From positions 310,001 to 374,000 of the forward strand of contig NZ_VCQN01000002.1 of the NCBI RefSeq assembly GCF_005938125.1: 64,000 nt of DNA, in the 5' to 3' direction. The notes under the pieces are model-generated. The model saw only the letters and a list, made by a program, of their open reading frames with translations, was not told where the DNA came from and ran no database searches. The DNA comes from Bacillus sp. BHET2. GTDB lineage: Bacteria; Bacillota; Bacilli; Bacillales; Bacillaceae_B. The number at the start of each line of letters is the position of its first letter. Position 1 is the first letter of the stretch. Shown piece after piece: positions 29,395 to 39,179 of the stretch. The translations under genes and the position numbers were made by a program.

Positions 29395-30783
29395 CTACTT
29401 CCGAAAATTTTTGAGCTCTTCTTCAAGTTTTTTCTTTTCTGCTTCGAAATCGTATTCTTCCACCGGGGAATCGGTTTCTTTGGCCGTCTCCTCTTCCTTG
29501 AACCATTCAGGAAGTTTTTCCGTACGAATCGGCTTTCGTCGCCTGTTCGATTTCGTTTCCTTTTTCCCTTCAGCCCATTCTTGATACTGCTTGTGTTCCT
29601 TTTTCGCTAAAACCATCGCTTCACTTGCTGTGGTCACCTTTTTCCTTGACCAGTGGGATGCGATTTTCTCCATATATCCCTTCGTGAGCTTCATATCCGT
29701 TTTCAGCAATACATATTGAACCAGGACATTCATGACACCAATCGGTAACTTCTGTGACATGAGGACTTCTTCAACAGCCTGGAGGTCTGCCTTAGAAGGA
29801 GCTCCTCCATTTGAAATGTCCGATAGAACATCCTTCGGCGAAGTGGTTTCCAGATATTCAATAAGCTCTTCTTCTTTCGAGAGGGATTTATCCGATTTCA
29901 CAGGTGCTTTATGCTCGATTCTTGTCGTCAAATCCGGCAGTTGATCACCTGATTGCAATCCATACCAATCTCGTGCGGTTTTACGAAGTAATTCCACATC
30001 AATGGTATCATCAGCATCCAGGGAGCTTAAGACGATATTCTTCATTTGAAGAGGATCGATACCGTATAAATAGCTCAGCTTTAATACGGTTTCCTTCACA
30101 TGGGGTGTAAAAGCTCTACGGGGAACCATCGATTCGGATAGTCCTGCCAGTAGTAGCTGAAAATCAAAATCAACTTCATCCAGTGAAAGACCATCGTTCT
30201 TCCCATATTTCAAATATTGTTCACCTGATTCCGTTGCAGAATCCACATTGGCATCATGGTGAAGAAAGTTAATTTGCTCAGATGTAAATACATCCTGAAA
30301 CGAACGGGTGATGTTTGTATACTGCTTCTTATCTACAGATACGTCCGTAAAAAATTTCTTTAAGCGTAAATAATGAGTACGCCCTATTTTACGATAAAGA
30401 TATACATTCAGCATACCATCATGAAAGAATTCCTCGGGAGTCAGGGGGGGCTGCAATTCATAGAGAAAGCTGCGTTCTTCCCCGTCCCTTGTTTCATAAG
30501 CCTTTAATAACCCAATCCCCTCAAGCTTCATCCTCGCCTCATACACGTCCTGAAGGTTGACTGACAGAACGTTCATCAGATGATAATGGGTGGAATCTGT
30601 CGACCACAGGCGGTTCTCTTCAACCTCTCCCCATAAACTCGTATAAAGACTGTAACAAACGGTACCGATTAAAGGCTGATATAAGAATGTAATGATTTTC
30701 CGATCATATTCCTGAAGCATCCCATTTGTCCCTACAGTGTAGTGATCGATTGGTTGTATTTCATTCCAATGCTTCTTCATCAT
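29395..30783 (-). CDS. dnaB: Replication initiation/membrane attachment protein DnaB
   Basis: This 462-residue primosomal co-loader works with DnaD and DnaI in Firmicute replication initiation. It has the two DDBH-type regions: an N-terminal winged-helix half (residues 1-150, DHYTVGTNGMLQEYDRKIITFLYQPLIG) and a C-terminal region near residues 300-410 with LPIGVMNVLVQYVLLKTDMKL. The last 60 residues are highly charged. It is not the DnaB-type helicase of E. coli. It forms an operon with dnaI. Confidence 0.94.
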   Translation of the reverse strand: MMKKHWNEIQPIDHYTVGTNGMLQEYDRKIITFLYQPLIGTVCYSLYTSLWGEVEENRLWSTDSTHYHLMNVLSVNLQDVYEARMKLEGIGLLKAYETRDGEERSFLYELQPPLTPEEFFHDGMLNVYLYRKIGRTHYLRLKKFFTDVSVDKKQYTNITRSFQDVFTSEQINFLHHDANVDSATESGEQYLKYGKNDGLSLDEVDFDFQLLLAGLSESMVPRRAFTPHVKETVLKLSYLYGIDPLQMKNIVLSSLDADDTIDVELLRKTARDWYGLQSGDQLPDLTTRIEHKAPVKSDKSLSKEEELIEYLETTSPKDVLSDISNGGAPSKADLQAVEEVLMSQKLPIGVMNVLVQYVLLKTDMKLTKGYMEKIASHWSRKKVTTASEAMVLAKKEHKQYQEWAEGKKETKSNRRRKPIRTEKLPEWFKEEETAKETDSPVEEYDFEAEKKKLEEELKNFRK

Positions 30784-30929
30784 AGTTGGATTCTACCTTT
30801 CATAAAAAACTCAGGAAAATCTTATTGTTGATTTTCCTTACGAACTAAGTTGATTGGTCCGGGAACCTGTTTAACAAAGGAAAAGATAAAGAGAAAAGAG
30901 CTAAAGAATTCCATCTTCAGCTCATTCTA

Positions 30930-31385
30930 CTACTCTTTTTTTATTAATTCCTTTAGTTCGTCTATAAACACATTAATATCTTTAAACTGTCTATATACAG
31001 ATGCAAAACGGACGTATGCCACTTCATCTACTTTAGCTAGGTGATCCATGACCATCTCGCCGATCTTCACGGATTCCACTTCAGATGCACCTTGATTCCG
31101 AAGGTCTTTCTCGATATCCGTTGAAATCTTTTCTAATCTTTCAAGAGGGACAGGACGCTTCTCACATGCCTTGATCAGTCCTCTTAAAATCTTTTCTCGA
31201 CTAAACTCTTCTCTTACCCCTTCTTTTTTCACCACAATCAAAGGAAGCTCTTCAACCTTCTCAAAGGTAGTGAAGCGAAACGTGCATTCTTCACACTCTC
31301 TCCTTCTTCTGATTGAACGTCCTTCATCTGCAGGACGGGAGTCCACTACTCGTGTACCATTATGCTGGCAAGACGGGCATTTCAT
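30930..31385 (-). CDS. nrdR: Transcriptional repressor NrdR
   Basis: This 151-residue repressor of ribonucleotide reductase genes starts [42 protein letters not shown]. The zinc ribbon uses Cys3, Cys6, Cys31 and Cys34. An ATP-cone (residues 49-139) follows, which senses ATP/dATP. An upstream in-frame extension to 31448 is unsupported. It lies upstream of dnaB, as ytcG does in B. subtilis, with about 145 bases between. Confidence 0.95.
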   Translation of the reverse strand: MKCPSCQHNGTRVVDSRPADEGRSIRRRRECEECTFRFTTFEKVEELPLIVVKKEGVREEFSREKILRGLIKACEKRPVPLERLEKISTDIEKDLRNQGASEVESVKIGEMVMDHLAKVDEVAYVRFASVYRQFKDINVFIDELKELIKKE

Positions 31386-31467
31386 AATATCAGCTCCGTT
31401 ATAACATACTATTACCTTCATCATATAAAAAAGCCGGGACATACACAAGCGTATAAAGGATTTACCG

Positions 31468-31848
31468 TTATTTCACTTTTTTCATGTCACTGTCGAGTCT
31501 CTGATAATAATGGTTAATTTGTGCCTTTAAGACGGTATATGTACCAAAGATTTTCCCTTTATCTGCGCTGATTTTAAAATCGATTGCCGTTTCGGATGGT
31601 CTAACGGTAATGACCGTAGCAACAATGAACAGTTGAGGCATCCCATTTTTCCGGACTGTGATTTCCCCTCTGTCTTTCGATTGGGAAATCACTTCATACT
31701 CAGATGATGAGAATAAATCTAAAACTCCATTAAATGCACCTTGATGCATGGACTTAAAATAGCGTGTTTGCAATTCCTTATCCTCATGTGCGTCAGACGT
31801 CTCACACTCTGATTGAAATCGTTTTAACAAAGTTCTTATTCCGCTCAT
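31468..31848 (-). CDS. Conserved cytosolic protein of unknown function
   Basis: This 126-residue protein has no signal peptide or membrane helix. The N-terminus is helical and charged ([32 protein letters not shown]). The central part looks like beta strands ([42 protein letters not shown]), with a terminal helix. I recall relatives next to nrdR and speH in other bacilli annotated only as cytosolic protein. It lies between speH and nrdR. No function can be given. Confidence 0.75.
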   Translation of the reverse strand: MSGIRTLLKRFQSECETSDAHEDKELQTRYFKSMHQGAFNGVLDLFSSSEYEVISQSKDRGEITVRKNGMPQLFIVATVITVRPSETAIDFKISADKGKIFGTYTVLKAQINHYYQRLDSDMKKVK

Positions 31849-31947
31849 ATAAAGTTCCTCCCTTTATTTATCCTTATTTTACACGAAAGAGACAAGATTG
31901 GAAAATAAGAGAAAGGAGACGGATAAATATAAAAAAAAGATAAATAT

Positions 31948-31980
31948 AAAAAAAAGAGATGCATGAAACATGCATCTCTT
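31948..31980 (-). terminator. Terminator of speH
   Basis: AGAGATGCATG and CATGCATCTCT are perfect arms around TTT, followed by a run of T on the minus strand. The motif GATAAATATAAAAAAAA is duplicated just beyond it (31922 and 31939). Confidence 0.9.
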
Positions 31981-31995
31981 TCGGGTTATTATCGA

Positions 31996-32376
31996 TTAAA
32001 GGGCTTGAGCCTGAGACTTTTTCACTTGTACCGGACCCATTCCACGTGGTAATTCAATCGTTTCACGAGTGTCCGCACCTAGTGCCTCTGCAATATATTC
32101 AGCAGCGATATTAGGATCTAATTCACCGCAAGTATATACATCAATGCTTGCATAACCATGTTCAGGAAAACTGTGAATCGTTAAGTGTGATTCAGAAATG
32201 ATCACTACTCCACTTACACCTTGAGGAGCAAATTTATGAAATGCCACCTCTCGTACCTCTGCACCTGATTTAAGCGCAGCATCTACGAATGTTTTTTCAA
32301 TACCTACTACATCGTTTAATTTTTCAAAATCGCAACCCCATAATTCTGAGATTACATGACGACCCATTGTTTCCAT
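31996..32376 (-). CDS. speH: S-adenosylmethionine decarboxylase
   Basis: This 126-residue proenzyme makes decarboxylated SAM for spermidine synthesis. It cuts itself before the serine of [10 protein letters not shown] (near residue 63) to form the pyruvoyl cofactor. The active-site His and Cys residues ([15 protein letters not shown]) are present. Length and start [14 protein letters not shown] match B. subtilis SpeH. It is monocistronic. Confidence 0.96.
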   Translation of the reverse strand: METMGRHVISELWGCDFEKLNDVVGIEKTFVDAALKSGAEVREVAFHKFAPQGVSGVVIISESHLTIHSFPEHGYASIDVYTCGELDPNIAAEYIAEALGADTRETIELPRGMGPVQVKKSQAQAL

Positions 32377-32621
32377 TTTCGTATTTCCCCCTTTGACATC
32401 ATTTTTTTCGTCAAAATGAACGCATCCTTTGGCAAAATCTTAATTACCACGGGGGAAAGTTAGTCCGAAGAGGTCCTAACCCTTTAAGTAATTAAATCAG
32501 TATTCATTTGCTAATAAGAAGTTCACGAAAAATAGTATACTTTGTTTAAATCTCTTTTGCAATAAATTTCTTTAAACTTTTTCAGATGGGAATGGACCTG
32601 TTGTTTTGACATTTAGGCATA
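32377..32621. other. Intergenic stretch upstream of speH
   Basis: This AT-rich region must hold the speH promoter on the minus strand. I could not choose one -35/-10 pair with confidence. I see no gene, repeat or strong hairpin before the gapB terminator. Confidence 0.5.
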
Positions 32622-32655
32622 AAGAAAAAGAACGCGTCAGCAAAGACACGTTCTA
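32622..32655 (-). terminator. Terminator of gapB
   Basis: AGAACGTGT pairs with ACGCGTTCT (one mismatch) around CTTTGCTG, then TTTTTC on the minus strand. Confidence 0.87.
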
Positions 32656-32686
32656 AGGATAGGGCTTATTGTTTATGTTGATTCTT

Positions 32687-33715
32687 TCAAACGTTCACTT
32701 CTTGTTTTGCGTTCATTTTGGTTGCCACAAATTTAGCCAGATCCACAACGCGGCAAGAGTAGCCCCATTCGTTGTCATACCAGGCAAGAACCTTCACTTT
32801 TCGATCCCCCATAACCATCGTGGATAATCCATCAATGATTGCTGAATGTGGATTCGTATTAAAGTCGATTGAAACTAGTGGCTCTGTCGTGAATTGAAGG
32901 ACACCATTTAAAGAACCAAGAGAAGCTGTAATGAATGCTTCATTGATTTCATCTACTGTTACGTCCCTATTCACATCAACAACTAGGTCCACTAACGATA
33001 CGTTCGGTGTCGGCACCCGTAGTGCCATACCGTGAAGTTTCCCGCTTAACTGAGGAAGAACCAATGATAGCGCTTTCGCGGCACCCGTCGTTGTAGGGAT
33101 GATCGACTGCCCGCATGCTCTCGCTCTTCGCAAGTCTTTATGTGGATTGTCGATATTTTTTTGGTCATTCGTATAAGCATGGACCGTCGTCATGAGACCG
33201 TTTACAATTCCGAACTGCTCATCTAACACCTTCGCAACAGGCGCTAAACAGTTCGTTGTACATGAAGCATTGGAAATCACACTGTGTTCTTCTATATTTA
33301 ATGCGCTTTCATTTACGCCCATCACAATCGTTACATCTTCATTTTTACCAGGTGCCGTCAAGATGACTTTTTTGGCTCCTGCTTCAAGGTGTAGACTTGC
33401 TTTGTCTTTAGAATTGAATTTTCCTGTTGCTTCGATCACGATATCAATATTTAGATCGTTCCAAGGTAATGCTTTAGGATCACGATTGCTCAATAGTAGG
33501 ACACGTTTACCATTCACGATGAGTGCGTCCTCTTCAGTTACTACATCTGCCTGAAATGTACCGTGATTTGTGTCATACTTTATTAGATGTGCTAATGTTT
33601 CAGCCGGGTAGCTTGCGTTAATGGCTACAACCTCTAAGTCATCCTCTAATATCGCTTTTCTGAAAACCATTCTTCCGATACGCCCAAAACCATTGATTGC
33701 AATTTTCGCCTTCAT
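32687..33715 (-). CDS. gapB: Glyceraldehyde-3-phosphate dehydrogenase, gluconeogenic
   Basis: This 342-residue enzyme has the NAD(P) fold GFGRIGRMVFRKA at residues 8-20 and the catalytic cysteine in SNASCTTNCLAP near 153. HGMALRVPTPNVSLVDLVVD follows near 233. Gene position between speH and coaE and the length match B. subtilis GapB, which runs in the gluconeogenic direction and prefers NADP. Two CcpN-like boxes upstream support glucose repression. Confidence 0.93.
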   Translation of the reverse strand: MKAKIAINGFGRIGRMVFRKAILEDDLEVVAINASYPAETLAHLIKYDTNHGTFQADVVTEEDALIVNGKRVLLLSNRDPKALPWNDLNIDIVIEATGKFNSKDKASLHLEAGAKKVILTAPGKNEDVTIVMGVNESALNIEEHSVISNASCTTNCLAPVAKVLDEQFGIVNGLMTTVHAYTNDQKNIDNPHKDLRRARACGQSIIPTTTGAAKALSLVLPQLSGKLHGMALRVPTPNVSLVDLVVDVNRDVTVDEINEAFITASLGSLNGVLQFTTEPLVSIDFNTNPHSAIIDGLSTMVMGDRKVKVLAWYDNEWGYSCRVVDLAKFVATKMNAKQEVNV

Positions 33716-33737
33716 AAATCCGGCTCCCCTCTATATT

Positions 33738-33781
33738 AATGTTATACTTATATGTTTATTTTCTAAAAATAGTATAACATA
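33738..33781 (-). promoter_or_regulatory. Two CcpN-like boxes upstream of gapB
   Basis: The minus strand carries TATGTTATACT (33771-33781), a full match to the B. subtilis CcpN consensus TRTGHYATAYW as I recall it. The plus strand carries AATGTTATACT (33738-33748), one mismatch. They lie inverted across the region just upstream of gapB, about 22-66 bases from its start. CcpN represses gapB and pckA during growth on glucose. Confidence 0.6.
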
Positions 33782-33930
33782 TTTGGAGAATTAGTTAATA
33801 AGTATTTTGCGGTTTTTAAATGTTTTATAATTCTGACAAATGAGCTTATTGAATGTATATTTTTGTGGTTTCAATTCATACATGTTTTTCATGGCTCAGG
33901 GCTTATCCATTCTATTTTCTATAAGCAAGT

Positions 33931-34056
33931 GCTCGTTGATTTCATCTCAAGATTGCTCGCTTCCCCGGGGAGGAAGTCGAGCCTCCTCGACGTTCCGTCT
34001 CCGGGGTCTCGACTTTTCCTCATTTCCCGCAGGAGTTAAGTGCCTTCCGCTCCAAT
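33931..34056 (-). repeat. GC-rich structured Bacillaceae intergenic repeat
   Basis: On the minus strand the segment begins TTGGAGCGGAAGGCACTTA, runs through CTCCTGCGGGAAATGAGG, GTCGAGACCCCGGAGAC, GTCGAGGAGGCTCGAC and CCTCCCCGGGGAAGCGAGC, and ends in GAAATCAACGAGC. I recognise this as a dispersed, highly structured repeat found between genes in many Bacillaceae, though I cannot give a formal name. Several internal palindromes (GTCGAG/CTCGAC, CCCCGGGG) suggest a folded RNA. It lies between gapB and coaE. The rest of this 480-bp gap shows no gene. Confidence 0.7.
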
Positions 34057-34154
34057 ACACTCTGTGCTTCTATATACAAGTACTATTCAACTTATTCCGG
34101 TCGTAAAGTCTTGGAATACTAGAGCACCATTAACAATTCTTGTTATGCATAATA

Positions 34155-34186
34155 TAAAAAACCGACAAGCTGTATTCTTGTCGGTA
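34155..34186 (-). terminator. Terminator of coaE
   Basis: ACCGACAAG and CTTGTCGGT are perfect arms around AATACAG, followed by six T on the minus strand. Confidence 0.92.
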
Positions 34187-34196
34187 AATTGTTATG

Positions 34197-34802
34197 CTAT
34201 GGTTTCAATTCCCACTCCACTAAAAGGGCATCTAGCTGTCTCTTAGTTTCATGCAGCGATCCGTTGTTGTCGATGACAGCGTCGGCTAAAGTAACTTTGT
34301 CTCTTAGGGGATATTGGGAAGCGATACGGGCTGCTGCGTCTTCATGGTTGTAGTGATTTCGCTCCATTAATCGTGACAATTGGGTTTCTTCGTTGACGTA
34401 TACGACAAGGGTGCGTTCTACCATCCAGGTCAAGTCGCTTTCGAATAAAAGCGGAATGTCCATGAAAATGGTATTTTTCCCGGCTTCTATTGCTTCATCC
34501 TTATGCTGTAGCATCATTTTTCTGACAGCTGGATGAACGATGCCGTTCAGCACTTTTCTTTTTTCGTCTGAGTTGAAGATGATCTGACCGAGTTTTTCCC
34601 GATTGATGGTAGCGTCTGGTTGATGGAGGATGCCCTCTCCAAATTCCTCTACAATCGCAAGGTAAGCGGGCTGACCGACTTCTACTACCATTCGGGCAGC
34701 CAAGTCAGCGTCGATGATCGTATATCCTTTTTCATTCAACATCGTGGAAACGGTACTCTTGCCACTCGCGATTCCACCTGTTAATCCTATAACACTTGCC
34801 AT
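34197..34802 (-). CDS. coaE: Dephospho-CoA kinase
   Basis: This 201-residue kinase does the last step of coenzyme A synthesis. The P-loop GLTGGIASGKSTV lies at residues 6-18, the DADLAARMVVEVGQPAY substrate loop near 33, and the LLFES / MERNHYNHEDAAARIASQ lid region near 110-150. Start chosen at the ATG at 34802, where spacing from GGAA is better than from the ATG six bases upstream. Confidence 0.95.
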   Translation of the reverse strand: MASVIGLTGGIASGKSTVSTMLNEKGYTIIDADLAARMVVEVGQPAYLAIVEEFGEGILHQPDATINREKLGQIIFNSDEKRKVLNGIVHPAVRKMMLQHKDEAIEAGKNTIFMDIPLLFESDLTWMVERTLVVYVNEETQLSRLMERNHYNHEDAAARIASQYPLRDKVTLADAVIDNNGSLHETKRQLDALLVEWELKP

Positions 34803-34823
34803 GATCATTTCCTTTCCGGCACA

Positions 34824-35456
34824 TTAAAATCTCAGGATCCCTATAAGGATGAGCAATACTCCCGGAAGAAATGACACACGGTGAATCCACCGTAAATGAG
34901 AGAAGAATTCTCCCATCTTCAATCCAGAGAATAAGAACGTAAAGCTCATCACAAAGATCGCTAACGTTAGTAATAGGGGTGAAAAATGTAATAGTGCTGC
35001 GCCAATTCCTGCTCCGAACGCATCCAGTGACAAGGCGATTCCCAGCATAAATGCTTCAATTCCGGTAATCGTACCCGATTTATCAAAGTCTGCCGTCAGG
35101 GGCTTTCTTAAAATTTGAATCACTAAGCCTATCGATTTAATTTCAAAGTTAATTAATGTTTTTTCATGTGATAATGCGGCTTCCTTTTCCGGTCTGAAAA
35201 ACTGGTAAAGAACGGCCGCTCCAATCACGACAAGAATCATGCCACCAATTCTGCCGGCCCAAGCCGGTGTGATGATGGACCCGAGGGTTTGACCAAGCAA
35301 CATGGCCAATAATAGCGAGCTTGCTGAACAAATCGATATGATGCTGATTGATTTTGCATGTATTTTCACTTTTCGTAATCCGTAGGTTAAACCGGTGCTG
35401 AAACTATCGAGACTCACAGCAAACGCCAGCAGTAATAAGGAGATTGTTTCACTCAT
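34824..35456 (-). CDS. ytaF: Sporulation membrane protein YtaF
   Basis: This 210-residue membrane protein has six predicted helices in two similar halves. Each half opens with LLLAFAVSLDSFSTGLTYGLRK or LGIALSLDAFGAGIGAALL, the Asp-containing repeats typical of MntP/YtaF cation-transporter-like proteins. In B. subtilis the orthologue is linked to sporulation. Transport of a metal is inferred from the fold only. It lies between mutM and coaE. Confidence 0.88.
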   Translation of the reverse strand: MSETISLLLLAFAVSLDSFSTGLTYGLRKVKIHAKSISIISICSASSLLLAMLLGQTLGSIITPAWAGRIGGMILVVIGAAVLYQFFRPEKEAALSHEKTLINFEIKSIGLVIQILRKPLTADFDKSGTITGIEAFMLGIALSLDAFGAGIGAALLHFSPLLLTLAIFVMSFTFLFSGLKMGEFFSHLRWIHRVSFLPGVLLILIGILRF

Positions 35457-35524
35457 CTAATAGCCCTCCCAGAAATCATTACAATACTATATGGTAAGGG
35501 CTTATCAGATGTTAAATGTTCTTT

Positions 35525-36349
35525 CTACCGTTGGCACTGAGGACAGTAATGAGTCCCTCTTCCTGCGGAAACTTTTTTCTTGATGATAGCACCACAGTTT
35601 CTGCATGGTTCATCTTTGCGACTATACACGTAAAGATTCTGTTGAAACATCCCCATTTGGCCTTGGGAATTCACGTAAGATCGGATCGTACTCCCGCCCA
35701 TTTCTACAGCTTCGGTTAGCGTTTCTATGATTTGTTCGTGTAATCGCTCGACCTCTTTCCGGGAGAGGGCTTTTGATTTCCTGTCTGGATGGATGCCAGC
35801 ACGGAATAGGGCTTCGTCCACATAGATATTCCCCAACCCTACAAGGACCGTTTGATCTAATAACGTCGCTTTCACAATTCTTTCGGTTTTACCCAGTTTT
35901 TTTGTTAAGTAGTCCGCTGTGAATTCTGGTTGGAAAGGCTCTGGTCCCAACTGAAGGAGAGGGAGATGAAGCAGTTCTTCCCCCTTCTTAAATACATGCA
36001 TCGTCCCAAACTTCCGTACATCCCTGTACCTAAGTTCCGTGCCATCGGTAAAGTGAAATATGACATGGGTATGCTTTTCAACGGGATCCCCTTGATGCGA
36101 CACATTATATTTCCCCTCCATTCTCAAGTGAGAAACCAGTGCCACATCATTTAAATAAAAGACCAAGAATTTCCCTCTTCTTCTCATTTCAAGAATTTCC
36201 TGACCTCTCAAGCTATGAATGAATTCCTCGGTTTCAGCCGGGTGTTTGATCATTTTCGGCCAGGAGACTGTAACATCTTTTATTTTCTTTCCTATTACAA
36301 GGAGCTCAAGCGTTCTTCTGACCGTTTCTACTTCAGGTAGTTCGGGCAC
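35525..36349 (-). CDS. mutM: Formamidopyrimidine-DNA glycosylase
   Basis: This 274-residue repair enzyme removes 8-oxoguanine and formamidopyrimidines. After Met removal, Pro2 is the catalytic nucleophile, with Glu3 next to it (MPELPEVETVRRTL). The helix-two-turn-helix LGNIYVDEALFRAGIHP is near residue 170. The C-terminal zinc finger uses CRNC near 248 and CPQC at the end. It is 24 bases after polA and probably co-transcribed. Confidence 0.97.
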   Translation of the reverse strand: MPELPEVETVRRTLELLVIGKKIKDVTVSWPKMIKHPAETEEFIHSLRGQEILEMRRRGKFLVFYLNDVALVSHLRMEGKYNVSHQGDPVEKHTHVIFHFTDGTELRYRDVRKFGTMHVFKKGEELLHLPLLQLGPEPFQPEFTADYLTKKLGKTERIVKATLLDQTVLVGLGNIYVDEALFRAGIHPDRKSKALSRKEVERLHEQIIETLTEAVEMGGSTIRSYVNSQGQMGMFQQNLYVYSRKDEPCRNCGAIIKKKVSAGRGTHYCPQCQR

Positions 36350-36373
36350 TCTGCCACCTCCTTCAAAAAGGCT

Positions 36374-39004
36374 TTATTTCGCATCGTACCATGTTTGTCC
36401 GTAAGAATAATCAACCTTTAATGGGACTTCAAGCTCCATCGCATTCTCCATGACATCAGGTACAATTTTCTTCAGTATTTCAATTTCATCTTCTGGAGCT
36501 TCAAAGATCAATTCATCATGCACTTGCAATAATAGGCGTGATTGAAGGTTTTCTTCCTTTAAGCGGGCAGCCATATCAATCATGGCCTTCTTGATAATAT
36601 CTGCTGCGCTTCCTTGGATCGGGGTATTCATCGCCGTACGTTCTGCGAAGCTTCTCAGGTTGAAATTACGACTCGTGATTTCAGGAAGATAACGGCGACG
36701 ATTCATCAATGTCGTGACGTATCCTTTTTGTTTAGCATCCTGCACGATGTCATCCATGTATTCCTTAACACCTGGGAAACTTTCTAAATACTTCTTGATG
36801 AATTCACCAGCTTCTTTCCGGGAGATATCAAGGCTCTGTGAAAGACCGTAATCACTAATTCCATAGACGATTCCGAAGTTAACAGCTTTCGCATGTCTTC
36901 TCATATTGGATGTGACTTCTTCCTTTTCAACCCCAAAGACGTCCATGGCTGTTTTCGTATGGATGTCCATATCATTTCTGAATGCTTCAACCAACTTCTC
37001 ATCCTTGGCAATATGGGCCAGCACTCGCAATTCGATTTGAGAATAATCGGCAGCAAACATTACCCAACCCTTTTCAGAAGGAATGAACGCCTGACGGATT
37101 TTTCTGCCCTCTTCAAGACGGATCGGGATATTTTGAAGATTTGGATCCGTTGAACTTAATCGGCCTGTTTGTGTCAGAGCCTGATTGAAGCGTGTATGAA
37201 TCTTACTTGATTCCTTATGAACGACCTTCAATAACCCTTCCAAATAGGTAGATTGCAGCTTACCTAACTGACGGTAATGAAGGATATGATCGATAATTTC
37301 ATGCTTAGGCTGAAGTTTTTCCAACACGTCGGCAGAAGTAGAATAGCCCGTTTTCGTTTTCTTAACAACCGGTAATCCAAGCTTTTCAAAAAGAATCACA
37401 CCGAGCTGTTTAGGAGAATTAATATTAAAGTTTTCCCCTGCAAGTTCATGGATATTTCGTTCAAGTTCCTCTAATCGGTGTGCAAGCTCATCTTTCATAG
37501 TAAGCAAACGATCCTGATCCACCTTCACACCTGTAAATTCCATCTCGGCTAAGATAAGAGCCAGTGGCAATTCCAGGTCCATAAATAATTCTTCCAAGTC
37601 GTTTTCTTTCAACTCTTTAATGCACGTATTCTTTAACTCATGAAGAATGAATGCTTTACGAGCAAGGTGCTCTGATAAAACTTCAGTGGAAGGAACTTTC
37701 TGTTTCGCCCCTTTACCATAGATGGTTTCATCTGTTTCAATAGCAGGCTGTCCATGTCCTTTTGCGATGGAAGCAAAGTCTTCACTCGATTCTGCAGGAT
37801 TAATGATATAAGACGCTAACAAAAGATCAAACTGAATCCCCTTAATATCTATCCCTTGTCTCTTTAACGCCACAACCGCTTCCTTCGAGTTATACACATA
37901 CTTCGCTGCGCTTTCGTTCTCCGCCCATTTCTTAAACACCTCTGAATTCAAAGCTGTATCAAGGGTAAAGAAAATCGTCCCCTGTTCATTGTGAAGGCTC
38001 AATCCAATGACTTCTCCTAGATGATAATTTTCCTCAAGCATTTCGATATATAACGAGCTCTCATTTGTCAGATGTTTATCTTGAATGGTCTCGACGATTT
38101 CAAAGGAGATATCATCGAGCTCCAGAGGTTCTTCTTCTATGGACTCACCCATTTTCTCCAATAATGAATTGAATCCAAGATCCCGGTAGAAGTTCTTTAG
38201 TTGCGCTTCAAGGGTGCCTTCATATTGAAGCTCGTCCACTTTGATCTCAATCGGCGCTTCCCTGAGAATCGTTGCCAGTTCTTTACTCATAATCGCCTGG
38301 TCTTTATTTTCTTGAAGCTTTTCTTTTAATTTTTTCCCACTCACTTGATCAATGGACTCGAGAAGCTTCTCTAGGGAATCAAATTCCTTCAACAGCTTAA
38401 TGGCCGTCTTCTCTCCTACGCCTGGTACTCCAGGGATATTATCAGAGCTATCCCCCATCAGGCCTTTCATATCGATGATTCGATCAGGAGCAATTTCCCA
38501 TTTCTCTTTTATATGCTCGGGCGTATAGACTTCGATGTCCGTTATCCCTTTTCTCGTTATACAAACCGTCGTATTTTTGGTGCTTAATTGAGTTAAATCT
38601 TTATCACCGGAGTAGACCTTCACTTCAAACCCGTCCGCTTCCGCTTGTCGGGAAAGGGTACCGATAATATCATCCGCTTCATAGTTTTCTTTTTCATAAC
38701 GTTTGATACCGTAAGCGTCCAATAGCTCTCGGATATAAGGGAATTGTTCAGATAATTCCGGCGGAGTCTTCTGTCTTCCACCCTTGTATTCCTTATATGT
38801 CTTATGTCGGAAAGTCGTTTTTCCCGCATCGAATGCTACCATGATATGAGATGGCTTTTCGTCTTCCAAGATTTTCTGCAGCATGGTCGTGAAGCCATAC
38901 ACTGCATTTGTATGTACGCCCTTATCGTTATTTAATAATGGCAGGGCAAAGAAAGCACGATATGCAATGCTATTCCCATCAATCAGTACTAATTTTTTGG
39001 ACAT
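36374..39004 (-). CDS. polA: DNA polymerase I
   Basis: This 876-residue polymerase has an N-terminal 5'-3' exonuclease (residues 1-290; VAFDAGKTTFRHKTYKEYKGGR, GDKDLTQL, DSSDNIPGVPGVG). The middle domain (300-470) retains the fold but its acidic proofreading residues are not evident (YIEMLEENYHLG), as in Geobacillus Pol I. The polymerase domain contains DYSQIELRVLAHI near 650, RRHAKAVNFGIVYG near 700 and LQVHDELIFE near 825. It fills gaps in repair and replaces primers. Confidence 0.96.
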   Translation of the reverse strand: MSKKLVLIDGNSIAYRAFFALPLLNNDKGVHTNAVYGFTTMLQKILEDEKPSHIMVAFDAGKTTFRHKTYKEYKGGRQKTPPELSEQFPYIRELLDAYGIKRYEKENYEADDIIGTLSRQAEADGFEVKVYSGDKDLTQLSTKNTTVCITRKGITDIEVYTPEHIKEKWEIAPDRIIDMKGLMGDSSDNIPGVPGVGEKTAIKLLKEFDSLEKLLESIDQVSGKKLKEKLQENKDQAIMSKELATILREAPIEIKVDELQYEGTLEAQLKNFYRDLGFNSLLEKMGESIEEEPLELDDISFEIVETIQDKHLTNESSLYIEMLEENYHLGEVIGLSLHNEQGTIFFTLDTALNSEVFKKWAENESAAKYVYNSKEAVVALKRQGIDIKGIQFDLLLASYIINPAESSEDFASIAKGHGQPAIETDETIYGKGAKQKVPSTEVLSEHLARKAFILHELKNTCIKELKENDLEELFMDLELPLALILAEMEFTGVKVDQDRLLTMKDELAHRLEELERNIHELAGENFNINSPKQLGVILFEKLGLPVVKKTKTGYSTSADVLEKLQPKHEIIDHILHYRQLGKLQSTYLEGLLKVVHKESSKIHTRFNQALTQTGRLSSTDPNLQNIPIRLEEGRKIRQAFIPSEKGWVMFAADYSQIELRVLAHIAKDEKLVEAFRNDMDIHTKTAMDVFGVEKEEVTSNMRRHAKAVNFGIVYGISDYGLSQSLDISRKEAGEFIKKYLESFPGVKEYMDDIVQDAKQKGYVTTLMNRRRYLPEITSRNFNLRSFAERTAMNTPIQGSAADIIKKAMIDMAARLKEENLQSRLLLQVHDELIFEAPEDEIEILKKIVPDVMENAMELEVPLKVDYSYGQTWYDAK

Positions 39005-39179
39005 GCAAGTCCCTCCTATAAAGGCTTCAGTTTCTCTACGTTTATTCTACCATGTTGGGGAATGAAAGGAAAAATGGGGGGACTATTATTCGGAGAGTGG
39101 AGGCATAGGAAAGGTACCGGCCATAAATAATATTAAATTCAAGTAGCACACTCCTAGAAATAACGATTTCTCGACAAAA

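Noticed and set aside
33840..34246. Short plus-strand frames between gapB and coaE
   Set aside because: They cover the structured repeat and the coaE terminator, lack ribosome sites and run antisense to coaE.
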